Assembly: GCA_949282265.1 (NCBI GenBank)
Contig: CASDOZ010000005.1
Span: 109,678-173,677 of the forward strand
DNA length: 64,000 nt
Direction: 5' to 3'
Origin: an uncultured Bacteroidales bacterium
Lineage (GTDB): Bacteria > Bacteroidota > Bacteroidia > Bacteroidales > Paludibacteraceae
Shown: positions 52,588-61,213 of the stretch, piece by piece
How the letters are laid out: every line of letters begins with the position of its first letter
Numbering within the stretch: the stretch's first letter is position 1
Made by a program: the position numbers and the translations under genes
The notes under the pieces: generated by a model
Seen by the model: only the letters and a program-made list of their open reading frames with translations
Told to the model about the DNA's origin: nothing
Database searches by the model: none

Positions 52588-55029
52588 TTACATAATAACT
52601 TCCACCTGATATGTTTTTCCTGCCGGCATAATAGGCAAAAGTTGACCATCTAATTTTTCCCCATCCAGATAAATGTTTTTGACACCTTTCATATGTCCAT
52701 TCGGATTCATGATTTTTATGCGATATTCAGCACCCCTAAAATGACGATGCACTATGTATTCTTTCCAAGAAGCTGGAATGCACGGGTCTATCAATAAGCC
52801 ATCAAATTCGGGTCGAATACCCAAAATATATTGTGTAATGGCAAAATAGTTCCATGCAGCGGTACCCGTCAACCAAGAATTTTTGGCTTCTCCCGGCTTG
52901 AAAGCATCTTTACCGGCTATCATTTGCGCATAAACATAAGGTTCCACCTTGTGTAATTCACTATGTGATTCTTCGATATAAGCTGGACATATCCGTTTAT
53001 AATAATCCCACGCCAAGTCACCACGCCCTCTAACCGTTTCCGCAATCATAATCCAAGGATTATTGTGGCAAAAAATGCCGGCATTTTCCTTGTAGCCTTC
53101 CGGATAACTCGAAATTTCACCATATTCGACATGATAAGTTTTATATGCCGGAGCGTTCAGAACAATACCATATTCACAGGCCAGTTGCTCGCGCACCGCA
53201 TTCAAAGCCTTATCCACCAAACCTTCATCCAATCCTATTCCTGCCATAGAACACCAACCATTCGATTCGATAAATATCTTGCCTTCCTCATTTTCATGCG
53301 ATCCGATCTTATTACCATAAAAATCATAAGCCCGCAAGAACCATTCTCCATCCCAACCATATTGCTTGACAGCCTCTATCATTTGCCGAACGCCACGCAT
53401 AGCACGTCCGGCTTCCGCTTTCTTCCCCAGACGTTCTGCCAACATAGCATATTCACGCCCGTACATCACAAACAGCCCGGCTATCATCAAACTTTCCGCC
53501 TTTGAACCTTCTGTGCGATTTTCTGTCGTCTGGAAACTTTCATCCGGATTCGTAGAAAAACAATTCAAGTTCAGGCAATCATTCCAATCAGCCCTACCAA
53601 TCAAAGGTAATCCATGAGGACCCAGATTATTGATTACATGTTCGAAAGAGTTGGTCAGATGCTCAAACAAAGTTGCTTGGTTCTTTTCATTATTGTCATA
53701 GGGAACCTGCTCGTTGAGAATGGAAAAATCTCCCGTCTCTTTCAAATAATGAATTGTTCCGAATATCAGCCACATGGGGTCATCATTAAACCCCTGTCCA
53801 ATTTCATTGTTTCCTTTTTTAGTCAAAGGCTGATACTGATGGTAACAGCCGCCATCGGGAAACTGCGTGGCAGCAATATCCAACAGACGTTCGCGCGCCC
53901 GCTCCGGAATTTGGTGCAAAAAGCCAATCAGATCCTGATTTGAATCGCGGAACCCCATTCCGCGGCCAATACCGCTTTCAAAGAAAGATGCCGAACGCGA
54001 GAAACAAAAAGTAATCATGCACTGATATGGATTCCAAATATTCACCATGCGATCCAATTTCTCATTTCCTGAATGTAATTCATACACATTCAACAAACGA
54101 TTCCAATAACTGCACAAATCGCGGAAAGCCGCCTCCACATCGTCTTTTGTACTGAATCTGGCTATAGTTTCTTCCGCCCTGCGGGTATTCATCACTTGCA
54201 ATGCTTCCCATTTTTCATCATCCGGATTTTCAGCATACCCCAAAACAAATATGACCGTTTGCTCCGCATGGGGTGCCAATTCTATTTCCACACAATGGGA
54301 TGCAATCGGCGACCATCCATGAGCAACGCTATTGAACGATTGCCCTCTGAAAACAGCCTGAGGTGCATCAAAACCATTGTCCTGTCCCAAAAACATATCC
54401 CTGTCGGTATCAAAACCTACAACAGGTTTGTTCACCGCATAATATGCATAATGGTTACGACGTTCCCTGTATTCGGTCTTGTGGTAAATGACATTATCCC
54501 GAACTTCTACTTCGCCGATAGAAAGATTGCGTTGAAAATTTTCCATATCAGTCTGGGCATTCCAAAAGCACCACTCCACAAATGAAAACAATTTGATTTT
54601 CTTGTTTTCTTCCGTATTGTTGCGCAAAATAACTTGCTGGATTTCAGCCTGTGTATGTAGAGGGACAAAAAATAATGTTTCAACTTCCAGACCCAATTTA
54701 CAGCCTTTTATGCGCGTATAATTCAATCCATGACGACATTCATAAACATCCAACGGTGTTTTACACGGTTTCCAACCAGGATTCCACACCACACCGCCAT
54801 CATTAATATAAAAATAGCGTCCGCCATAATCCAAAGGCACATTATTATAACGGTAACGGGTTATCCGCCGGAATTTCGCATCCTTACAAAAAACATAACC
54901 ACCCGCCGTATTGGAAATCAGGCCGAAAAAGTCTTCCGTGCCCAAATAATTTATCCATGGATAGGGAGTTTGCGGTTCAGTTATCACATACTCACGCTGC
55001 GAATCATCATAATAACCATATTTTTTCAT
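52588..55029 (-). CDS. Cellobiose phosphorylase, GH94
   Basis: An 813-residue cytoplasmic enzyme with no signal peptide. It splits cellobiose with phosphate to glucose and alpha-glucose-1-phosphate. The whole chain follows the cellobiose phosphorylase pattern: [10 protein letters not shown] at the N-terminus, [30 protein letters not shown], then [16 protein letters not shown] with the catalytic Asp, and [14 protein letters not shown]. Length matches the family. Because phosphorolysis saves an ATP, it suits a sugar imported intact by the adjacent symporter. It lies 10 bases after the symporter gene. Confidence 0.92.
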   Translation of the reverse strand: MKKYGYYDDSQREYVITEPQTPYPWINYLGTEDFFGLISNTAGGYVFCKDAKFRRITRYRYNNVPLDYGGRYFYINDGGVVWNPGWKPCKTPLDVYECRHGLNYTRIKGCKLGLEVETLFFVPLHTQAEIQQVILRNNTEENKKIKLFSFVEWCFWNAQTDMENFQRNLSIGEVEVRDNVIYHKTEYRERRNHYAYYAVNKPVVGFDTDRDMFLGQDNGFDAPQAVFRGQSFNSVAHGWSPIASHCVEIELAPHAEQTVIFVLGYAENPDDEKWEALQVMNTRRAEETIARFSTKDDVEAAFRDLCSYWNRLLNVYELHSGNEKLDRMVNIWNPYQCMITFCFSRSASFFESGIGRGMGFRDSNQDLIGFLHQIPERARERLLDIAATQFPDGGCYHQYQPLTKKGNNEIGQGFNDDPMWLIFGTIHYLKETGDFSILNEQVPYDNNEKNQATLFEHLTNSFEHVINNLGPHGLPLIGRADWNDCLNLNCFSTNPDESFQTTENRTEGSKAESLMIAGLFVMYGREYAMLAERLGKKAEAGRAMRGVRQMIEAVKQYGWDGEWFLRAYDFYGNKIGSHENEEGKIFIESNGWCSMAGIGLDEGLVDKALNAVREQLACEYGIVLNAPAYKTYHVEYGEISSYPEGYKENAGIFCHNNPWIMIAETVRGRGDLAWDYYKRICPAYIEESHSELHKVEPYVYAQMIAGKDAFKPGEAKNSWLTGTAAWNYFAITQYILGIRPEFDGLLIDPCIPASWKEYIVHRHFRGAEYRIKIMNPNGHMKGVKNIYLDGEKLDGQLLPIMPAGKTYQVEVIM

Positions 55030-55039
55030 ATCTCTTTTT

Positions 55040-56896
55040 TTAGTTTTCTAATTTATCATACCAATTCCGTTTTAATATCCAAGTTGTCAAACCGACCAGC
55101 ACCACGCACCAAAGGCACGGCCACATTTTTTTCAAAACCAAAAACACTGGTGCCGCCACCAAAGCTGTCTGCCATATGATTCCAACCACCACATTAGCCA
55201 TGTCTCGAAACATAGCCGTATTTTTACAAAATGTTGGTTCTTCTGCTTTCACCTGCTCATACACGGGTTTCCAGTAGCCCCACGGACGTGTTTTCCTGTA
55301 AAAATTTTTCAACACCTCGCTGTCTGTCGGAGCTGTGGCATACGTTCCACACACGCAGCCTATCAGCGAACAAATGAAAATAATCGGGAAATAATACAGC
55401 GGCAAGACATCGGCAAACGCAGGAAGCAAGGGTAAAATTAAAGCCGGCAACATTCCTGCTGCCATTCCATAGGCAAAGCCATTCCCATTAAACCGCCACC
55501 AATGCCATTTCAGTATATTGGCCGCAATGTAACTGCCATACAATGCGCCTGTAACCCATTGCAGGACACTGTTTACATCTTCTGCCAACATGCCGAAACA
55601 TATACTTACCAATACGATTACCAACCCGACGGCATAATTGGCACGAGTGGCCTGACGGGATGTAATGTCCGGCTTGAAATATTTAATGTAAATATCATTC
55701 ACAAGATAAGCCTGCACTGCATTCAACGTTCCTGCAAACGTGGACATAAATGCAGCCAGCAAGCCAGCAAGAATCAATCCGACAAGCCCTGTCGGAATCC
55801 AGGGGTGATTGATGACCGCAGGTAAAACCAACTCGAAATCTATGTTACCGGCCACATCACGAATTTGCGGGCTAATCTGCTCAAACAAAACAAGCCCTAA
55901 AACGGCAAATCCCGTTATCATTAAATAACGTACCGGCATCAATATCACAGAAACCGAACCGCTCATCAAGGCAGCTTCCTTCGGGGAACGGGCAGACAAT
56001 ATTTTTTGCATATCATAAGTAGGAGCTGGACCAGCTACACTCGCCAAAATTCCTTTCAACAACATCATACCGAAAAACAAGCTGAACAACTGGTAGCCAT
56101 CCGTTGCTATTTTATCATTAAATTCGGCAAATTTTCCCGACCATTCCAAATCCAATTCCCAACCAAATGCAGGAGAAAACCAACCTTGCGGTACGCACGT
56201 AGACAGATCAGACGCACTCACATGGAACATAGCTATTGCAGCGACAGCAATACCCGCCAACGCCATAATCACATATTGCGCGACATCCGCCCAAACGATA
56301 CTCAGCATACCTCCCAACAATGCATAAAACACTGCAAACAACGTAAATATAATTCCCCATACATGAGGAACGTAGGCGTCTGGAATAAAACCCAGAAAAG
56401 GAAAGACTGATTTCAACGGTATAAAAATTTCAATAAACTTTCCCAAACCGATAAAACCATAGGCCAACATGCTCAAGCCAACCAACACTGCAAAAATGAC
56501 AATTATCCAATGGGAAGCCGCCGCACCCTTATCCTTGCCAAAACGGAACTCTATCCACTCCGCCCCCGTTTTACATCCAGAACGACGTAACCATACAGAC
56601 AAATACACCATCAGAAAAATTTGGTTAAAAACCGGCCACAGCCAAGGTATGTATATGCTTTTCAGGCCATACACCACTGTAATAGCGACCAGCCAGACAG
56701 TCCCAGATATATCAAACATGCCTGATGCATTGGACAGTCCCAACATGTACCATGGAATGGTTTTACCACCCAGCAGATAGGATTCCAGATTACGGGACGC
56801 AAGTCGTTTTGAATACAAACCAATAAAAACAAGAATGCATAAATAGGATACTATAATCAAGACATCCCATACCGTTAATGACACCGATTGAAACAT
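55040..56896 (-). CDS. Sodium:solute symporter (SSS family)
   Basis: A 618-residue inner-membrane transporter with about 13-14 hydrophobic helices. The start at 56896 ([15 protein letters not shown]) is chosen because a promoter -7 box lies 39 bases upstream of it and well inside any longer frame. SSS signatures include [26 protein letters not shown] and [31 protein letters not shown]. It is first in the operon, so it probably imports the di- or oligosaccharide handled by the phosphorylase. The substrate is an inference. Confidence 0.87.
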   Translation of the reverse strand: MFQSVSLTVWDVLIIVSYLCILVFIGLYSKRLASRNLESYLLGGKTIPWYMLGLSNASGMFDISGTVWLVAITVVYGLKSIYIPWLWPVFNQIFLMVYLSVWLRRSGCKTGAEWIEFRFGKDKGAAASHWIIVIFAVLVGLSMLAYGFIGLGKFIEIFIPLKSVFPFLGFIPDAYVPHVWGIIFTLFAVFYALLGGMLSIVWADVAQYVIMALAGIAVAAIAMFHVSASDLSTCVPQGWFSPAFGWELDLEWSGKFAEFNDKIATDGYQLFSLFFGMMLLKGILASVAGPAPTYDMQKILSARSPKEAALMSGSVSVILMPVRYLMITGFAVLGLVLFEQISPQIRDVAGNIDFELVLPAVINHPWIPTGLVGLILAGLLAAFMSTFAGTLNAVQAYLVNDIYIKYFKPDITSRQATRANYAVGLVIVLVSICFGMLAEDVNSVLQWVTGALYGSYIAANILKWHWWRFNGNGFAYGMAAGMLPALILPLLPAFADVLPLYYFPIIFICSLIGCVCGTYATAPTDSEVLKNFYRKTRPWGYWKPVYEQVKAEEPTFCKNTAMFRDMANVVVGIIWQTALVAAPVFLVLKKMWPCLWCVVLVGLTTWILKRNWYDKLEN

Positions 56897-56934
56897 ATAA
56901 ACAAACCTAAATTTAGTATTTCTGTTCTGTGATA

Positions 56935-56942
56935 CAAATGTA
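56935..56942 (-). promoter_or_regulatory. Promoter (-7 box) of the symporter operon
   Basis: The minus strand reads TACATTTG followed by TATC, 39 bases before the start codon. It is divergent from the regulator gene. Confidence 0.6.
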
Positions 56943-57068
56943 GATGCTCTGTCAAAAACAAGATGGGAAATGGCTTCACAAAGATGCCACAAGGCTTCCT
57001 ATGCGGAATGTTACAATATTCTTGCACAATTATAAAATATATTGGTATGGCAACAGTTTTATATGCTA

Positions 57069-57076
57069 TACTTTTG
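57069..57076 (+). promoter_or_regulatory. Possible -7 box of the hybrid regulator gene
   Basis: TACTTTTG at 57069-57076, 24 bases before the ATG at 57100. The -33 element is not clear. Confidence 0.45.
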
Positions 57077-57099
57077 GACAACTTTATTACACACGCATC

Positions 57100-60000
57100 A
57101 TGAAACGATTATTCTTTATCATACTTACTTGTTTGTCAGCACATTGTGCAAATGCTTACTATTTTAGGAGTTACCAAATAGAAGATGGTTTGTCGCACAA
57201 CAGTGTTTGGGCGGTCATGCAAGACCAACAAGGATTCATGTGGTTTGGTACAAACGATGGCCTCAACCGCTTTGATGGCAAGAACTTTAAAGTATTCAAG
57301 AAAAACGAAAACGACAGTTTGAGCATCGGGAACAATTTCATCCACTGCCTAAAAGAAGATTCGCAAGGACGGTTCCTGATTGGCACCAAAAACGGATTAT
57401 ACCAATATCATCAAACGACGGAAACATTCAGCACAATTTCCCTGAAACCGGCCGGCGAAGTCAGCATCAACGACATTTATGAGTCGCCCAATGGTGAAAT
57501 CTGGATTGCCTGCCACGGACAAGGCATTTTCCTTTTAAATAAGGATTTATCCGTAAAAAAGCACTACGAGAGCAACGACACGACCCGGCTACCCAACAAT
57601 TTCATTTGGACCATTATACAAGACTATGTCGGAAACATTTGGTTAGGTACAGTTGGCGATGGCCTGGTTTTGTTTGACACGCAACAAGAACGTTTCATTA
57701 AAATGTCCGATGAACAGGATTTTGACATTCAAGACCCAATCATTAATACATTATTTTGCGATGCCGATTACAATTTATGGATAGGAACTGCAACTTCCGG
57801 CTTGTATCGCTACAATTACCGGACGGGCAAGACCTATAATTATATGAATAAGGAAGCATTCAACATAAAGTCTATTATCGAATTTTCGGAAAACGAGCTG
57901 ATCATGGGATGCGACAAAGGCTTAGTTATCTTTAACCGGGATACGGAAACATTCCGCATGCTCAACAACGAATTCGACAACATGACTGACAATTCTATTT
58001 TTGCACTTACGAAAGACAAAGAAGGAGCATTTTGGATTGGTACTTATTTTGGAGGCGTCAATTATTTTTCACCCACGATCAACACTTTCGCTTATTATTA
58101 CAATACCTCAAATACTTCTGCAAAGAAAAGTATCATCAGCAGCTTCGCTGAAGATGATAATGGCAAACTCTGGGTAGGAAGCTACAATAACGGTCTCGCT
58201 TTATTCAATCCGGCAAAGGGTCAATTTGAACCGACCGATGTACAAGTCGGCTACCACGACGTACAAGATCTCTATTATGACAATGGTTACTTATACATCA
58301 GCCTATATGGACAAGGAATTTGCGTGCTGAACACCAATACACTACAAATCAAACGTTTAAACCAATCCGAATACCTGAACAAACATATCAGCAATTTTGT
58401 AACAACCATATTCAAAAGCCAAGATGGAATGTTCTTGTTCGCTTCGGAAGAAGGCGTCAGCCTATACGATCCAATCCAGCAACAGGCAAAGAAAATAGAA
58501 AAACTGAACGGCTACGCCATAAAAGATATTATTGAAGACTACAACGGCGCGAAATGGTTTGCCGCCCATACGCACGGCCTGTTCCGCCTAAACGCAGATG
58601 AAACATGGAGTTCTTACTCATACATACCGGGAGAACCATCATCATTGCCAAGCAACCATATCAACTGCATTTTCCAAGATTCAAAATTCCGGATATGGGC
58701 AGGCACAGAAGATGCCGGATTGCTGCTGTTCGATGCGCAAGAGAATTGCTTCAAGCAACTTTTCAACGAAAACAACGGACTGCCTTCCAATATAATTTAT
58801 GCAATCCAAAACGATACGGAAGGTAATTTATGGATAACAACAGGACGAGGACTTTGTAAAATCACACACGATTTGCAAAATATTGAAAGTATCGGCTACA
58901 TAGATGATGTGCAACGCATCCGTTACAATCCGAAAGCATCTATTCGACTGTCGGACAACCAATTGTTCTTTGGTGGGACAAACGGTTTCATAGCTTTCTA
59001 TCCACAAGCCATCAAACATAACGAACAAAAACCGAATCTAGTAATCACACGTTTCCATGTCCCGAACACGATACATTCAACAAAAAATAATACCAACGAG
59101 CAATATTTCGAAACAGGTAAAGAAAACAAAATCATACTGGAACGTAAAAATTCCACATTTAATATAGAGTTTGTTGCCTTAAGCTATCTCGCCCCAAACG
59201 AAAACCAATATGCCTACATGCTGGAAGGCTTCGATACGGACTGGACCTACACAACCGGCAACAGGGCATATTACATGAACATACCACCCGGAAATTATGT
59301 CTTCAAGGTGAAAGGGAGCAACAACGACAACGTGTGGAGTGACCTGCAACAAATAAGCATCAAGGTCAAACCGCCTTTCCTGCTGTCCATTGGCATGATA
59401 TTCCTGTATGTAATGCTGCTGATTGGCATTATAGTGCTTGTCCTGCACAAATATCAGAAACGCATTGCACAAAAAAACCAAGAACAGATTTACAGATACA
59501 CGGTGGAAAAGGAAAAGGAAATATATCAGGCGAAAATCAACTTTTTCACAAATATCGCCCACGAAATACGCACACCGCTCTCCCTGATTACGGCACCACT
59601 GGAAAACATACTGAACTCTGACGATGGAAACGCCAAAACCAGAAGCAGCCTGAATATCATCAAAGTCAACACCAACAGGTTGCTCGACCTGATAAACCAA
59701 CTGCTGGACTTCCGGAAAGTGGAAGAAAACATGTTCTGTTTCAAGTTCCAATATCAAGAGATTGTTTCCATCATCAGAAGGGTATACAACCAATACTACC
59801 CGAATGCACAGCTGAAAGGACTGGAAATAAAACTGCAAGTGGACAATGAGCCCATTTTCTCGACTGTAGATGCAGAAGCCATCTATAAAATTATCAGCAA
59901 TCTCGTTTCCAATGCAATCAAGTATGCAGAAAAACAGATTCTCATCCACATAAGACAGGAAAAAGAACAAATCATTGTCACTGTGGAAGATGACGGAAAA

Positions 60001-61065
60001 GGAATTCCTGAAATATACCACGACAAGATATTCGACCCATTTTTCCAAGTACAAGACAATGAAAACGGCGCAAAAACCGGTTCTGGCTTAGGCTTATCGT
60101 TATCGAAATCATTGGCAGAAAAACATCAGGGGACACTGCAAGTAACAAACGCAGAAAATCATGGATGCATATTCACCCTAGTTTTACCCGTCAAAGGAAT
60201 GGCAGAACAACAATCTGCCACCAACCCAGAAGCAGCTCTTATTGAAGAAAAAGCAGAAGAAAATCCGACAGAACAAAATACTAATCTACAAGGAGAGACC
60301 AAAGCACGATTACTCATCGTAGAAGATAATACAGACTTGCGCGATTTCCTTATTGACAGTTTAAGCGATGATTTTTATGTTACGGGGGCTGAAAATGGAG
60401 TCAAGGCGCTGCAAATTATCGAACAGGAAAATGTCGATGTCATCATATCGGACATCATGATGCCGGAAATGGACGGACTGGAATTGTGCGACAAGATAAA
60501 AGGCAATGTTGCTTACTCGCATCTGCCGCTCATTCTGCTGTCTGCAAAAACCGACACACCGACAAAAATAGACAGCTTGAACCGCGGCGCCGATGTCTAT
60601 CTGGAAAAACCGTTCTCATTTGAACAGTTGAAAGCACAAATAAACAGCATCATTGAAAACAGGAACAACGTACGTAACAATTTCATCAAATCGCCTTTGA
60701 TTTACTTCAAACAACATACGGCCGGGCATAACAACAACAATGCGGAGTTCATTGAGAAACTGAATGCTCACATCGTTGAGAACATGTCGGACGAACGTTT
60801 CACAATCGACAACCTGTCCGAGTCGTTCTATATGAGCCGCTCCAATTTCCACAAGAAAATCAAAAACATCACCGGACTCACGCCAAACGATTACATCAAA
60901 CTCATCCGGCTGAACCAAAGCGCGCAACTATTGGCCAGCGGCAAATATAAAATCAATGAGGTATGCTACATGGTCGGATTTAATACGCCATCTTATTTTT
61001 CAAAATGTTTTTATGAGCATTTCGGAAAACTGCCCAAAGATTTCGTTACAAACTCACAAACATAA
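57100..61065 (+). CDS. Hybrid two-component regulator (HTCS)
   Basis: A 1321-residue one-protein sensor and transcription factor. Signal peptide (MKRLFFIILTCLSAHCANA), two seven-bladed Reg_prop propellers (about residues 22-640; repeats such as GFMWFGTNDGLNRFDG), Y_Y_Y domain (about 670-755), membrane helix (about 758-785), HisKA with His821 in NIAHEIRTPLS, HATPase with NLVSNAIKYA and GSGLGLSLS, receiver domain with Asp1118 in ISDIMMPEMDG, and a C-terminal AraC-type DNA-binding domain (about 1225-1315, ending NTPSYFSKCFYEHFGKLP). All phosphorelay residues are intact. It should sense a periplasmic oligosaccharide and switch on the flanking operons. Confidence 0.93.
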   Translation: MKRLFFIILTCLSAHCANAYYFRSYQIEDGLSHNSVWAVMQDQQGFMWFGTNDGLNRFDGKNFKVFKKNENDSLSIGNNFIHCLKEDSQGRFLIGTKNGLYQYHQTTETFSTISLKPAGEVSINDIYESPNGEIWIACHGQGIFLLNKDLSVKKHYESNDTTRLPNNFIWTIIQDYVGNIWLGTVGDGLVLFDTQQERFIKMSDEQDFDIQDPIINTLFCDADYNLWIGTATSGLYRYNYRTGKTYNYMNKEAFNIKSIIEFSENELIMGCDKGLVIFNRDTETFRMLNNEFDNMTDNSIFALTKDKEGAFWIGTYFGGVNYFSPTINTFAYYYNTSNTSAKKSIISSFAEDDNGKLWVGSYNNGLALFNPAKGQFEPTDVQVGYHDVQDLYYDNGYLYISLYGQGICVLNTNTLQIKRLNQSEYLNKHISNFVTTIFKSQDGMFLFASEEGVSLYDPIQQQAKKIEKLNGYAIKDIIEDYNGAKWFAAHTHGLFRLNADETWSSYSYIPGEPSSLPSNHINCIFQDSKFRIWAGTEDAGLLLFDAQENCFKQLFNENNGLPSNIIYAIQNDTEGNLWITTGRGLCKITHDLQNIESIGYIDDVQRIRYNPKASIRLSDNQLFFGGTNGFIAFYPQAIKHNEQKPNLVITRFHVPNTIHSTKNNTNEQYFETGKENKIILERKNSTFNIEFVALSYLAPNENQYAYMLEGFDTDWTYTTGNRAYYMNIPPGNYVFKVKGSNNDNVWSDLQQISIKVKPPFLLSIGMIFLYVMLLIGIIVLVLHKYQKRIAQKNQEQIYRYTVEKEKEIYQAKINFFTNIAHEIRTPLSLITAPLENILNSDDGNAKTRSSLNIIKVNTNRLLDLINQLLDFRKVEENMFCFKFQYQEIVSIIRRVYNQYYPNAQLKGLEIKLQVDNEPIFSTVDAEAIYKIISNLVSNAIKYAEKQILIHIRQEKEQIIVTVEDDGKGIPEIYHDKIFDPFFQVQDNENGAKTGSGLGLSLSKSLAEKHQGTLQVTNAENHGCIFTLVLPVKGMAEQQSATNPEAALIEEKAEENPTEQNTNLQGETKARLLIVEDNTDLRDFLIDSLSDDFYVTGAENGVKALQIIEQENVDVIISDIMMPEMDGLELCDKIKGNVAYSHLPLILLSAKTDTPTKIDSLNRGADVYLEKPFSFEQLKAQINSIIENRNNVRNNFIKSPLIYFKQHTAGHNNNNAEFIEKLNAHIVENMSDERFTIDNLSESFYMSRSNFHKKIKNITGLTPNDYIKLIRLNQSAQLLASGKYKINEVCYMVGFNTPSYFSKCFYEHFGKLPKDFVTNSQT

Positions 61066-61213
61066 TCAAATAAAATAATAACAACTAAACAAAAAGGATA
61101 TGAAAACAGGACAAAGAAAAACATAGGAAAGGACTATGCGGTTACGAACCGGTATCTTATGCAAAAGGAAAAATAAAATCAGACTATTCCACGAAAAACT
61201 TTTAGACAAAATT